A DNA stretch of 64,000 nt, from contig PCBI01000017.1 in the NCBI GenBank assembly GCA_002730875.1, positions 124,001-188,000 on the forward strand. Reading direction: 5' to 3'. Shown in pieces: positions 33,860 through 43,607 of this stretch. Both the position numbers and the translations under genes were made by a program. The stretch comes from Spirochaetaceae bacterium. GTDB taxonomy: Bacteria; Spirochaetota; Leptospiria; Leptospirales; Leptonemataceae. Under the pieces are notes generated by a model, which saw only the letters and a list, made by a program, of their open reading frames with translations, made no database searches and was not told the origin of the DNA. How positions within the stretch are numbered: position 1 is the first letter of the stretch; each line of letters starts with the position of its first letter.

Positions 33860-34984
33860 ATGTACGATTTTATTGGCGATATTCATGGACACCGAGAGAA
33901 GCTGGAAGGGCTGCTCAAGGGAATGGGGTATCGCAATTCCGGAGACGGTTACAGACATCCGGAAAGGAAGGCTTTTTTCGTGGGCGACTTCATCGACCGC
34001 GGACCCGATTCCCGAGGCGTTGTCCGTCTGGTTCGAGAAATGATAGAAACCGATGCAGCTCTGGCAGTCATGGGAAACCACGAATGGAATGCCCTGCAGT
34101 ATCATACCCGGGGCCCGGATCATCAATACCTGCGCGAAAGAAACGAAAAGAATCGCAAACAGCATGCGCAGACCCTGGAAAGTTATAATTGCAGCGAGGA
34201 CGAGCCTGATCCGGAGCTGTTAACGCACATTGAATGGTTTTACCGGCTGCCCCTGTTCTACGATAGCCCGGATTTTCGCGTAGTGCATGCCACCTGGAAC
34301 CAGGATAGAATCGATCAACTCAAGGCCGTTTACCCGGATGGAAGAATCGATTTATCATTTGTTTTGCGAGCGGCGGGTTACGTTCTGGACGATTCTGAAA
34401 CGTCGAGCGATACGCCCTTCATTGAGCTAACCATTTCGGAAGTGTCGGGTAAGTCCGATCCGGCGAAGTTTCCGGAATTCCAGATTGCCGAAACACTGCT
34501 GAAGGGACAGGAAGCAGATCTGCCCCACCGAATGCACTTCCATGACAAAGACGGCCATGAGCGCAGAAAAGCGCGCATCAAATGGTGGAAAGATGCATAT
34601 AGCGCAAGCAAGACTGCGAATGCGGCAATAGGGGAACCGAAATCCCTGTCCGTCTCGGTTGATCCTCCCGTTTCCACGTCGCCGGGTAGAACAACTCGTG
34701 GCCCCGCTGCCGTCCCACCTACCCTGACCGCCTCTGAATACCTTTTTGTGCCCGATGGCTCCTCGATGCCCGGCATAACCCGGGGCCTTCTCCAGTCCTT
34801 CCCGGGTTATGCGAAGGAAGCGCCTCCCGTATTTTTTGGACATTACTGGAATCGCGGCAAAGCCGAACTGGAAGCCGAAAACGTCTGCTGCCTGGACTAC
34901 AGCGCGGGCAAAGGCGGGCCGCTTATGGCCTATCGCTGGGATGGAGAGAGAGCTCTAACGGAGAAGAATTTCTTCTGGGTCTAA
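33860..34984 (+). CDS. Calcineurin-like metallophosphoesterase (ApaH/PrpE-like)
   Basis: The protein has 374 residues. Metal motifs follow the family order: DFIGDIHGHREKL near residue 4, FFVGDFIDRGPDSRG near 41, VMGNHEWNALQYH near 71, and a C-terminal PVFFGHYWNRG near 327. These fit PPP-type phosphatases and symmetrical Ap4A hydrolases. A ~100-residue polar insertion (about 225-310, rich in Ser, Pro and Thr near its end) is unusual for ApaH or PrpE and may be a spacer. The substrate could be phosphoprotein or dinucleoside polyphosphate. A GCAGGCAGG stretch precedes the ATG. Confidence 0.9.
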   Translation: MYDFIGDIHGHREKLEGLLKGMGYRNSGDGYRHPERKAFFVGDFIDRGPDSRGVVRLVREMIETDAALAVMGNHEWNALQYHTRGPDHQYLRERNEKNRKQHAQTLESYNCSEDEPDPELLTHIEWFYRLPLFYDSPDFRVVHATWNQDRIDQLKAVYPDGRIDLSFVLRAAGYVLDDSETSSDTPFIELTISEVSGKSDPAKFPEFQIAETLLKGQEADLPHRMHFHDKDGHERRKARIKWWKDAYSASKTANAAIGEPKSLSVSVDPPVSTSPGRTTRGPAAVPPTLTASEYLFVPDGSSMPGITRGLLQSFPGYAKEAPPVFFGHYWNRGKAELEAENVCCLDYSAGKGGPLMAYRWDGERALTEKNFFWV

Positions 34985-35069
34985 TTTGCTACCTGGTAGA
35001 CAGGACCGCATTTGCTGCTTCGAAAACGGAGGACGGGCGAACCAGAAATAAGCGCAGAACCGCGCTCGA

Positions 35070-37094
35070 TCAAGCCAGCAGTTTGCTCAAAGTGAAGAGC
35101 AAATCATCTTTGTCGATGGGCTTGGCCAGAAATGCATTCATACCCGCCTGCAGGCATTGACGACGATCGTCTTCGGTGACTCCGGCGGTGAGGGCTACAA
35201 TGCAGAGATCCTCTCCGCCAGGTAACCCGCGAATCTGTCGAGTGGCTTCGATTCCGTTCATTCCAGGCATCTGAATATCCATAAAGATGATGTCCGGTCT
35301 GAAGTCCGCGAATTCGTTCACTGCCTGTTGACCGTCCTGTGCCGTCTGGATGGCACAACTGGCCAGCGAGTGCTCCAGCATGGCGCGCAACACAGCCACA
35401 TTCAGGGCTACATCTTCTACAATCATGATCCGTAGCTCTCGCCCCCGCAATTGGTCCAGAACATAGCCTTCTGCATCCTCTCGTATTTCATTCAGGTGCT
35501 TCTGACTGACTGCATGTACCGGCGCTTCTGTGACCGGAATCTGAAACCAGAAATCGCTCCCGCGACCCGGTTCGCTGGAAAAGCCCAGGTTTCCGCCCAT
35601 TTCCAGAACAATACCGCGCACAATGGATAGCCCCAGGCCTGTGCCACCGAATTTCCGAGTAGTACTGGAATCGGCCTGCGAAAACGCTTCGAAGAGCTTC
35701 TGTTGTTTTTCGGGAGCAACGCCTATTCCGCTATCCATTACATGAAAAGTGAAGAGGAACTGCCGTTGCCCATCCGGGTCGTCCTCCCGCCGAGACCATT
35801 CCACTCGTAACGCTACCGAGCCCCGATTTGTGAACTTTATGCTATTGAACAGAAGGTTCATCAGGGCCTGCTTGAGCCGGAGGGGGTCGGTGAGAATATA
35901 AGGCGGTAGATCATCGGGTACCCGGGCTTCTACTGTCAGGTTCTTGTTTCGCGCATTGTAAGATGCCAGAGAAAAACAGGAATTAAGGGTATCACGAATG
36001 TCAGTGGGAATCAGGTCCAGTTCCAGTTTGCCCGCTTCGATCCTGGAAAAGTCCAGAATATCTGAAACAAGTTCATTCAGAGCATTGGCCGACACATGGA
36101 TGCTCTGAGCAAAGTTCTTATGCTCCGGGCCAAGGTCGGCGTCCATGAGGAGGCCGCTGAATCCCAGGATGCTGTTGAGTGGAGTGCGGATTTCGTGGCT
36201 CATGTTGGCCAGAAACATGGACTTGGCTTCGCTGGCTTGAAGCGCCTGGTGTTCCATGAATTTTCGGTCCGTGATGTCCATGTTAAAGCCCAGCATTCGA
36301 GCTGGCTGCCCGTCGGCCGGCGATAATAACCGGGCCGCTCCGCGTATGTAGCGGAAGACTCCGTCCGGCAGGAGGATGCGAAAATCGACATCATAGATGT
36401 CCGTGCCATCCAGAGCTCTTTGCATCGAAGTCTGAGCATACGGTAAATCCTCCGGATGAACGCGGCTGGACCAATCCTCAAGGGTACCGCCAAATTCCTG
36501 CCGGCTTATGCCGTAAAGGTCCAGCATCCCGTCATCCCACTCAAGGTGACCGGTCTGGAAATCCCATTCCCAGAGTCCCATAGCCGCCTGCTGATACACC
36601 AGCTTGAGCTTTTCATTTAAGTCCGAAAGACCGTTAATGGCTTCCTGTTGCTTTGTGTTGTCCAGAATCAGGCTATTCCATACTACAGAGCCATTGGCTT
36701 CAGGCAACGGAGTGCCTCTGCCTTGCAGCCAGCGGATGTCTCCGTCTGTGCGAATGATTCGCCATTGATGATTCCATTCAGTAAGAGTTTCCGCGGACTC
36801 GGCAATGGAAGCCCTCAAACCGTCCAGATCATCGGGATGGGTCAGAGCCCAGACCTGATTCACATCCGCATTGATCTGTTCTTCAGGCAAGCCCCAGAGA
36901 CGAGCCGAGCCTCTACCCAGATAAAGGATTTCGTCGGTACCGTCAGGATTGAGTCGGTACCGCAGCACAGCCCCGGGTAGATGCTGCAGGATTCGCGCTG
37001 CAATATCTACCCCTTCTGCCGTTTCCCGGCCTGCTTGAATCCCCGGTGAGGACGATACGTCGTCGTCCGGGGAATGGGATTGCTCTTCGCTCAT
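35070..37094 (-). CDS. Hybrid sensor histidine kinase (PAS-PAS-HisKA-HATPase-REC)
   Basis: The protein has about 674 residues from ATG 37094 (AGGG seven bases upstream; the frame also opens at TTG 37109). Two PAS domains with PAC ends cover about 40-290. The HisKA box FLANMSHEIRTPLNSILGFS carries the phosphorylated His near 298. The ATPase has the N box (LLFNSIKFTNRG) and G boxes (DSGIGVAPEKQQ, FGGTGLGLSIVRG). A receiver domain follows with IIFMDIQMPGMNGIEA, whose Asp is near 604. No membrane segment or signal peptide is seen, so it is a cytoplasmic sensor. No response regulator or output gene is adjacent; a phosphotransfer protein elsewhere is expected. Confidence 0.95.
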   Translation of the reverse strand: MSEEQSHSPDDDVSSSPGIQAGRETAEGVDIAARILQHLPGAVLRYRLNPDGTDEILYLGRGSARLWGLPEEQINADVNQVWALTHPDDLDGLRASIAESAETLTEWNHQWRIIRTDGDIRWLQGRGTPLPEANGSVVWNSLILDNTKQQEAINGLSDLNEKLKLVYQQAAMGLWEWDFQTGHLEWDDGMLDLYGISRQEFGGTLEDWSSRVHPEDLPYAQTSMQRALDGTDIYDVDFRILLPDGVFRYIRGAARLLSPADGQPARMLGFNMDITDRKFMEHQALQASEAKSMFLANMSHEIRTPLNSILGFSGLLMDADLGPEHKNFAQSIHVSANALNELVSDILDFSRIEAGKLELDLIPTDIRDTLNSCFSLASYNARNKNLTVEARVPDDLPPYILTDPLRLKQALMNLLFNSIKFTNRGSVALRVEWSRREDDPDGQRQFLFTFHVMDSGIGVAPEKQQKLFEAFSQADSSTTRKFGGTGLGLSIVRGIVLEMGGNLGFSSEPGRGSDFWFQIPVTEAPVHAVSQKHLNEIREDAEGYVLDQLRGRELRIMIVEDVALNVAVLRAMLEHSLASCAIQTAQDGQQAVNEFADFRPDIIFMDIQMPGMNGIEATRQIRGLPGGEDLCIVALTAGVTEDDRRQCLQAGMNAFLAKPIDKDDLLFTLSKLLA

Positions 37095-37412
37095 AGTATG
37101 CCCTGTCAATTGATTCTACACCCGACGCCGGGCGAATTCAATGCATTTTCGCTTTCGCTCTGAAATTGGGACGAAATTGAGAGGCAGTACCACAATACCG
37201 CGGCCTACATTGACTGATCGATGTCCAGATTGATGTTCGAAAAAGCTAGAAGTTAGGCTACCGGATCATAGACCATCGGTCTGCAGCGAAGTAAAGGCGG
37301 GAAGCAAGGATGTGCAGTCCGGACTGATTCGCCAGCGAACTTGAATGGCCAGTGGAATCTGAATGGCCGATTGGAATCTGAATTAAGGCAAACCGGGAGC
37401 GCTACGGAATCT
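37095..37412. other. Intergenic region, short imperfect tandem repeat
   Basis: There is no gene. At 37343-37379 an 18/19-base unit (GAATGGCC then GGAATCT) occurs twice in tandem. The minus-strand part nearest 37110 should carry the kinase promoter. No terminator hairpin with a T-run is evident. Confidence 0.45.
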
Positions 37413-40175
37413 TCAGGGAAGCGCCCGATCGATTCTATCCAGAACAGGGGCCGCATCTTCCTTTTTCACTTCGCCGGTGCTCAGCCCGCTTTCCAGGTCT
37501 GCCTTGATGGTTCTTAGCTGATTCAGCATCAGATTTCCGAAATGCTCCTGATAATCCTTCCAACGACATAGAGGGCTTACCATACCGGCAGCAGTAGTTC
37601 CGTTTACGCGGCTTTCTTTCATCACTCCCCTGGCAAGGAAGGCGTACCCTTCTCCATCTTTTCGGTGAAATTGGCCGTAGTTTGCCAGAAAGCCGCGATA
37701 CAGGCTCTGAACGTGACCGGGGATCTCCCATTGAAACTCGGGGCTGTCCTGGAGCCTCTCCAATTGTTGAATTACGCCGTCGTACCGAGCCATAGCCTGG
37801 TAGGAGAAATACTTTTGTATGGTCAGCGCATCGCCCTTGAATCTATTGTAGAAGTGCTCGAATACCGAGGCGCGATCGGTTCCGGGATGATGCGTAACCG
37901 CCCCCAGGGCTGAAGCGCTATCGGTCATGTTGTCGGCCTCTTCGTATATGTGGCGGGCCTTTTCCAGGTCCCCGGCCTCCCCGAACTGGCACAGATAAGC
38001 CAGGGCCAGTCGCTTAAGCTTTCGATAACCGGTGCCCTGATACTCGAAGCCATAGGCTCCCCTGGTAGCCTCAATGCTGCTCTCCAGAAGAAGTCCCCAT
38101 TCCTCTCTCAGTCTGGATCCCAGTTCATTCTTCAGATGCTCCACCACGCGAAACAGTCGCTCCGGGTTCACTGGCTTCAGACGAAATTCTACTTCCGAAA
38201 CGGCCGGCAGTTGCAGCGCCACGGCTTTGAGATTCGCCTCCAGTTCCGGATCCTCGATTACCGTGCGAACGCTTTCCAGGTAGTCCCCGGAAATGACCGG
38301 TAGTTCTCCTGACTCCTCCAGTCTGCGATAGATCCTTTCCAGTTCCGCCAGAGCGAGCTTCTGGCCGGCATCCCAGCGATTAAAGCCGTCCGTATCCTTG
38401 CGTAGCTGCTGATGGAGTTGCTCGGCTGTCAGGCCCGGGTCCAGATCCACCGGCGCCGAAAACCCCCGCAACAGTGAATGAAAGGCCGGTTCCGTCTCCA
38501 CATCGTAGAAAGTGAAGCTCTGTTCGGGTTCGGTGAGAGAGAGGACCAGTTCTTCTACCGGCGTATCTTCGGTCTGAAATTTGAGAGGCATGTTGGTGCC
38601 CTCTCCGGAGATCAGGGCCATCTTTACAGGAATTAACATGGGCTCCTTTTGCTGCTGATCCCTGGTGGGCGAAATAGACTGGCTCAATTTAAGTGTGTAG
38701 GTTCTCCGCGAAGCGTCGTAAGTACCGCTGGCTTTCACCGATGGACGCCCGGACTGACTGTACCATAGATGGAATTGTCCGGATAGATCCAGGCCGGAAA
38801 CCTGCTCCATGCTATCTACAAATTCGGCTATGGTAACCGCCTGACCGTCATAGGTACGGAAATAGTGCTTTACCCCTTCGATGAACTTTTGCTCTCCCAT
38901 CATTACTTTCATCATTCGAATGACTTCCGAGCCCTTGATGTACACCGTAGCGGAGTAGATATTGTCCACTGCGCGGATTTCCGGGGGCATCACAGGATGG
39001 GAATTGGGGCCGTCGTCCTCGGGGAACTGACCCCGGCGCAGCACCTGAACGGCGCTTATCCGTTCAATCGCATCAGAAGTCGTGTAAGCCGTGAACAGCT
39101 GCTCGCGGTTTACGGTGAGTCCTTCTTTCAGGCTTAGATTGAACCAGTTTCGATTTGTGATTCGGTTTCCGGAGTAGTTGTGGAAGTACTCATGTCCAAT
39201 TACATCGATGATGTTCTGATAGTCGTCGTCAGTAGCGGTTTCCCCGGTTGCCAGCACGAGGCTGTCGCGAAAAACGTTCAGTCCTTTGTTTTCCATGGCC
39301 CCCATGGAGAATTTGGCCACGGCCACCACACCGTAATCGTCCAGATCATATTCGCAGCCAAAGACCTCTTCATCCCATTTCATGGCCCGCTTCAACGCAT
39401 CCATGGCATGCCAGCCCTTTTCGGCGCTGGATGTATCTGTATAGACGCGCAATCGCACATCTCTTCCGCCCATGGTCTTGAACCGGTCTTCAATCCAATC
39501 GAATGATCCGTTGGCGGTGGCAAATAGATAACAGGGCTTGGGATAGGGATCGTGAAAACGGGCCCGGTGACGGCCGTTTTCCAGCCGGGATTTCTCCACT
39601 TCATTGCCGTTGGAAAGCAAAGTAGGACACAGATCCACCGGGGCTTCGATGACCACGTCGTAGGTGGCCATGACATCTGGCCGATCCAGAAACGGCGTAA
39701 TACGTCGGAAGCCTTCGGATTCGCATTGGGTCACAAAACAACGATCGCTTTTGTAGAGCCCGGAAAGGGCTGTATTATGCTGGGGCTCTAGATAGGTCTC
39801 TATCCGCACCTCCAGGGACTGTTTGTCAGCCGCCAGCGGAATATAGAGCTTATCCGATTTCTCGTCGAAATAGAAGGCTCTGGATCCCGACAGCTTTTCC
39901 GCGGAAGAGGCGGAATCCAGGCTCTCGCCATCTACCAGGACCTGCCGGATGTATGCTCCTGACCGTGGATTGGGATCCTGGGCATCCAGGATTAGAAACT
40001 CCGCGGACTGTCCTGCCTCGGTGCGCCTATATATCACCAGCGAGGAAACCAGAGTATGGTCCTCAAATATCTGAAACGATAGATTGACGGTATCTGTACT
40101 AAACTGAGGCGGCCGGTAATCCGCCAAACGGACCATGGAGGGGGATGTTTCGGTGGTAGCTGAAGCTGTATTCAT
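37413..40175 (-). CDS. pepN: Aminopeptidase N (M1 family)
   Basis: The protein has about 920 residues. SMGAMENKGLNVF near residue 291 is the GxMEN exopeptidase motif. VIGHEYFHNYSGNRITNRNW near 325 gives HExxH, with the distal Glu in NLSLKEGLTVNREQ. The length, the N-terminal beta domain and the long helical C-terminus match PepN of the gammaproteobacterial type rather than the shorter M1 enzymes. It removes N-terminal residues from peptides in the cytoplasm using zinc. ATG 40175 is chosen because AGGA lies eight bases upstream; the frame is open to 40211. It is convergent or unlinked with its neighbours. Confidence 0.96.
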   Translation of the reverse strand: MNTASATTETSPSMVRLADYRPPQFSTDTVNLSFQIFEDHTLVSSLVIYRRTEAGQSAEFLILDAQDPNPRSGAYIRQVLVDGESLDSASSAEKLSGSRAFYFDEKSDKLYIPLAADKQSLEVRIETYLEPQHNTALSGLYKSDRCFVTQCESEGFRRITPFLDRPDVMATYDVVIEAPVDLCPTLLSNGNEVEKSRLENGRHRARFHDPYPKPCYLFATANGSFDWIEDRFKTMGGRDVRLRVYTDTSSAEKGWHAMDALKRAMKWDEEVFGCEYDLDDYGVVAVAKFSMGAMENKGLNVFRDSLVLATGETATDDDYQNIIDVIGHEYFHNYSGNRITNRNWFNLSLKEGLTVNREQLFTAYTTSDAIERISAVQVLRRGQFPEDDGPNSHPVMPPEIRAVDNIYSATVYIKGSEVIRMMKVMMGEQKFIEGVKHYFRTYDGQAVTIAEFVDSMEQVSGLDLSGQFHLWYSQSGRPSVKASGTYDASRRTYTLKLSQSISPTRDQQQKEPMLIPVKMALISGEGTNMPLKFQTEDTPVEELVLSLTEPEQSFTFYDVETEPAFHSLLRGFSAPVDLDPGLTAEQLHQQLRKDTDGFNRWDAGQKLALAELERIYRRLEESGELPVISGDYLESVRTVIEDPELEANLKAVALQLPAVSEVEFRLKPVNPERLFRVVEHLKNELGSRLREEWGLLLESSIEATRGAYGFEYQGTGYRKLKRLALAYLCQFGEAGDLEKARHIYEEADNMTDSASALGAVTHHPGTDRASVFEHFYNRFKGDALTIQKYFSYQAMARYDGVIQQLERLQDSPEFQWEIPGHVQSLYRGFLANYGQFHRKDGEGYAFLARGVMKESRVNGTTAAGMVSPLCRWKDYQEHFGNLMLNQLRTIKADLESGLSTGEVKKEDAAPVLDRIDRALP

Positions 40176-40461
40176 CAAGGATTCCTGGCTGAAATCTAAG
40201 ATCCAGGCCAAAATCCGTCAATTCCTTCCTCCCGGCCAGGCGGCCGGGGCCTTTGCTGGAAGAAAAACCCTTGCGCGGAACGCCTTGTACTGCAATATAC
40301 AGACAAAAAGAGTGAAATTCTCCCATTCAATAGACGAATTCAGTTAGATTTTTTCCGAGATTTTTTCTGGATTCAGGATTTTTTTGCGGAGAGATTTTAC
40401 GAGTCTGCAGGCCCACCGAAATGTTAACGGGCGTTTCAAATGCAGCGGCCACAGGAAGAGA

Positions 40462-42399
40462 ATGGAAGAGCCAGGTTTTCTACAATTACGAACCGAAAGT
40501 GAGGCCATGTCCCGGGGAGCCAACCTCACCGAAAAGATCCCCCATGCAATCTTTCAGACCATAAGGGGCTTTTCCCATACGGACCAGATCAAGGCCGGAC
40601 ACTATTACTACATTGGTTATCATATCCCGCAACTGGGCACTCTGGATTATCGCAACTCTGAACTCCGGGAGGTACTGGAGGAGTTAATCAAAGAGAAGTT
40701 GATCACCCAGCTTTTTCTCATCAAATTTGACCCCACGGCTCACACGCTCAAGCTCATTCCCTGCTACGTTGCCCGACCCGAAGACAACCGGCAGACCACC
40801 GAACAACTCTACCGGGAATTGCTCATGCAATCGGTGGAATCTATAGAAGAATTCATCAAAACCGCTCCTGGACTGGACCGGGAAAAGATGGTTAAGGAGC
40901 TGGAAGTGGATCTGAGCTCCAGCGGAGTTCCGGATCCGGCTCGCCTGCCCTCCACACTTTTTTCGCCGCTGGATTGTCTCGACCCGGGCAACTTCGATTT
41001 CGTACCACCGGCTGAGCTTATTCAGAGATCCCGCGAAATCATTTCAGAGGAACTGTTTCGTCGCAAAGCCATTGCGGCCCTGGTAGAATACGGTTGGATG
41101 CCCTTGCGACCGGAGGAAATAGTTCGGCGCTTTGAGATTGCACAGGAATTCCTATCAAACCGAGTACTGCCGCACTACAGGACCGAGAAGGGTCTCATGG
41201 AGGAGATCCGAGCGATTCGTACGAATGAAGAATCCTATTATCTGGACACTTTCGCGCCCAGGACTGCTGACTTTGGATTCAAGAAGGCCAGCGCCTTAAA
41301 GAAGCACTTGATGACTGGCGTCGACCGAAAGAATCGAATACCGGGTTCGCTTGCCGTGGAGATCGTCCTGGCCCTGCAAAGAGACGTGGAGAAAGCCTAT
41401 AAAGATATTCAGAAACTTAATGCCGACCGGGAATATCGAGAACTTAGAAATGGCATCGTCGGGCCGGACGTATCCGCAATAGACAGGCTCAGATTCTTTG
41501 ACGAGGAAGAGGTGGCCGAAATCACTCCAGAAGTCTGGAGTAGATTAACGTCCAGCGTTGATTTGCTGCATGCGACCTACGAAAAGAACCAGGGAACCTG
41601 TAACCTGCTCACACAGAACGATACTTCCCTTTTCCCGCCGCTGGTGCTGAGTCTGCTCAACCTGAATCCGGAAGAACACTGGAAAATCCTGGCGTTCAAA
41701 ACTCTGGTCGACCGTCATGAGTCCTCGCTCCATTCGCTATTTTACGATGCCGAGTTCATGAACATTTACGGGCAGCTTTTGCGAAAGGCCTACTGGAACC
41801 GGATTCCCTGGTATTATCGCTTCCTGCTACTTCTTGGTCTGAAGATGTTCACGGATTCGGCCTTTCAGGGCGCCAAAAAGCGAATATCGCAACAGCAAAC
41901 GGATCTGCATCGGCGCAACCAGACTCGCAGGGATGCCGCCGAAAGACAGCGAATCATCCAGAAAAAGGAAAAAGCGGCTCAGGCAGAAACCCTGCATTTT
42001 CTGCGGCAGATAATCGAAACCGTGGACCGCTGGATTTACGAAGACGGGCTACCTCCGCTGATCGCCGAGGTAGCGGCAGAGATTCCGGAAGGAAACAGAC
42101 TGAGTTCTTTTGTGGAGAGCCAGGGCTTCAAGACAATTCCCTACGGGGATTCGGCGCTGCTTCTGTATCCAGTAGATTTCAACTGGCGAAGTCGGGCGGC
42201 TCGGTTGCGGCGACACTTGCAGAAGCAACTGGAGGCCGGGATGAGCCCGGGAGAAGCCAGGCAGCGCAGCGAATTGGTACTGGAGGCAGTAAACCATTCC
42301 TTTCACAAGGGTTCGGCAATGGCGAACAGTAAGGCCCCGGGCCAGGCCAGGCAAGTCACGGCAGTGGAGTCCATACCACATCATGATGGAGACTACTGA
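40462..42399 (+). CDS. Large unknown protein (about 645 residues)
   Basis: I do not recognise a family. From ATG 40462 (AGGA five bases upstream) the protein has about 645 residues; the frame opens at TTG 40384. It is largely helical and charged. There is one hydrophobic patch (WYYRFLLLLGLKMF) near 455. It is followed by a strongly basic coiled-coil-like stretch (KRISQQQTDLHRRNQTRRDA, then ERQRIIQKKEKAAQAE) and a C-terminal part with SFVESQGFKTIPYGDSALLL. No signal peptide is seen. The composition matches its neighbours, so it does not look recently acquired. It is divergent from pepN. Confidence 0.75.
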   Translation: MEEPGFLQLRTESEAMSRGANLTEKIPHAIFQTIRGFSHTDQIKAGHYYYIGYHIPQLGTLDYRNSELREVLEELIKEKLITQLFLIKFDPTAHTLKLIPCYVARPEDNRQTTEQLYRELLMQSVESIEEFIKTAPGLDREKMVKELEVDLSSSGVPDPARLPSTLFSPLDCLDPGNFDFVPPAELIQRSREIISEELFRRKAIAALVEYGWMPLRPEEIVRRFEIAQEFLSNRVLPHYRTEKGLMEEIRAIRTNEESYYLDTFAPRTADFGFKKASALKKHLMTGVDRKNRIPGSLAVEIVLALQRDVEKAYKDIQKLNADREYRELRNGIVGPDVSAIDRLRFFDEEEVAEITPEVWSRLTSSVDLLHATYEKNQGTCNLLTQNDTSLFPPLVLSLLNLNPEEHWKILAFKTLVDRHESSLHSLFYDAEFMNIYGQLLRKAYWNRIPWYYRFLLLLGLKMFTDSAFQGAKKRISQQQTDLHRRNQTRRDAAERQRIIQKKEKAAQAETLHFLRQIIETVDRWIYEDGLPPLIAEVAAEIPEGNRLSSFVESQGFKTIPYGDSALLLYPVDFNWRSRAARLRRHLQKQLEAGMSPGEARQRSELVLEAVNHSFHKGSAMANSKAPGQARQVTAVESIPHHDGDY

Positions 42400-42427
42400 G
42401 ACTCAACCCGACCCGAAGGCCGGTCCC

Positions 42428-42691
42428 TTATTTACAGCTGGCGGATTTGCCGTCTGTAGCTACTTCGCAGCTGCGCCCTTCGCCGCATTCGCTCTGTAGT
42501 TTGTATTCGTAATCTGTGTACGAAGAACAAAAGATTATATTGTTCTCGCTACAGGCAATGCGCGCTTCCGCCGCACCAATCCCCTCACAGGAGTCCCCTA
42601 CTTTGGGATCTCCACCGCTTCCGCTTCCTCCACAGGAAACTACCAAGAGCATGGTAGCCCCTGCCAGGAATGTTAAACACTTTTCTAGCAT
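42428..42691 (-). CDS. Small cysteine-rich lipoprotein
   Basis: The protein has 87 residues. The signal is FLAGATMLLVVSC with Cys20 as lipobox, followed by a Gly/Ser linker. The mature part of about 60 residues holds six further cysteines (SCEG, IACSE, IFCSS, SECGEGRSCEV, SASCK), enough for three disulfides in the periplasm or at the cell surface. I recognise no family. It stands alone, converging with the large unknown gene. Confidence 0.72.
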   Translation of the reverse strand: MLEKCLTFLAGATMLLVVSCGGSGSGGDPKVGDSCEGIGAAEARIACSENNIIFCSSYTDYEYKLQSECGEGRSCEVATDGKSASCK

Positions 42692-42829
42692 TACAGTATT
42701 ATTACTTTCAATCCCTTCCGAGCAAGCACAATTCCAACGTTATCTGAGAGTAGGACCGGGCCTCCGGCGAAAACGGAATAAAAGGAAAAAATTGCTTGAG
42801 TCTTACGGAGTCGATGACCCGGTATTATT

Positions 42830-43324
42830 ATGTCCTCTGAACCGATTTCCTATCATCTGGAGACTCTTGGACCAGGCATGGCTCTCATAGCCTTGCAAGG
42901 CGATAGGATCGTAACCGCCAGTCTGGGCGAGGATCCTGCAATCCTGATTAAGGAATTACGGGCGCAATATCCAGGCTACGAACTATTACACCAACCGAAC
43001 GCCCCCTCTTTGCTGTCGGATCTTCTGGCCGGCTCGGCGAAGTTTAAAATGGCGCCACAGGGCACGGACTTTCAGAGGCAGGTATGGGAAGCGTTGCGAA
43101 GGATTCCCCGCGGGCAGACGCGGACCTACGGCGAAATTGCTGCCAGCCTGGGTAAACCGGGGGCGGCCCGTGCTGTTGGCCAGGCATGCGGGGCCAATAG
43201 AATCGCATTATTGATTCCCTGCCATCGAGCGGTGGCCGCCGGAGGCGGCATGGCCGGCTTTCGCTGGGGGCTGGCCTGGAAGACCTGGATTCTGAACCAG
43301 GAAGCCCGACTACCGGCGGCCTAA
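42830..43324 (+). CDS. ogt: Methylated-DNA--protein-cysteine methyltransferase (MGMT/Ogt)
   Basis: The protein has 164 residues. The C-terminal domain is complete: TDFQRQVWEALRRIPRGQTR, then YGEIAASLGKPGAARAVGQA (winged helix with the Arg finger) and IALLIPCHRAVAAGG, where the PCHR Cys near 129 accepts the alkyl group. The N-terminal domain is short. It repairs O6-alkylguanine by irreversible transfer to itself. No ribosome binding site is clear. An upstream AT-rich stretch of about 100 bases may hold the promoter. Confidence 0.94.
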   Translation: MSSEPISYHLETLGPGMALIALQGDRIVTASLGEDPAILIKELRAQYPGYELLHQPNAPSLLSDLLAGSAKFKMAPQGTDFQRQVWEALRRIPRGQTRTYGEIAASLGKPGAARAVGQACGANRIALLIPCHRAVAAGGGMAGFRWGLAWKTWILNQEARLPAA

Positions 43325-43411
43325 CAAAACCCGAAATTGTGCGAAAAAACTGCCGCTGGAGAAATACGATAGGTGTTGACTCCGGACATGAATCTGGAAT
43401 GGTGGCGGCTG

Positions 43412-43510
43412 TTAAATGAATTTGCTTTGTGTTGAATATTTCTCTCTCCGTCCTTGACTGCTTTGTCCTGACTTCGCGTTTTTTATTCCTTACAATTTGG
43501 ATTCATTTAA
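43412..43510 (+). promoter_or_regulatory. Leader of the RRM gene: 10-bp inverted repeat around a candidate promoter
   Basis: TTAAATGAAT (43412-43421) is the exact reverse complement of ATTCATTTAA (43501-43510). Between them CTGACT at 43468 and TACAAT at 43491 are 17 bases apart and could be a sigma70-like promoter. The region is AT-rich compared with its surroundings. The inverted arms could be an operator pair or, if transcription starts further upstream, an RNA switch. Promoter assignment is by eye only. Confidence 0.35.
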
Positions 43511-43607
43511 GGCATCGCCCTGGAAAGACCTCTGGTAATTCTGTGCTGGCAATGTCGGCGTCCTGCGAGTAGCATGGCGCCCGGGATTTTGGATTTAGGA
43601 GTAAAAA

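Noticed and set aside
43454..43496. TTGACT and TACAAT as a promoter for the RRM gene
   Set aside because: The spacing is 31 bases, too long for a sigma70 promoter; CTGACT at 43468 with 17-base spacing is used instead as a weak candidate.
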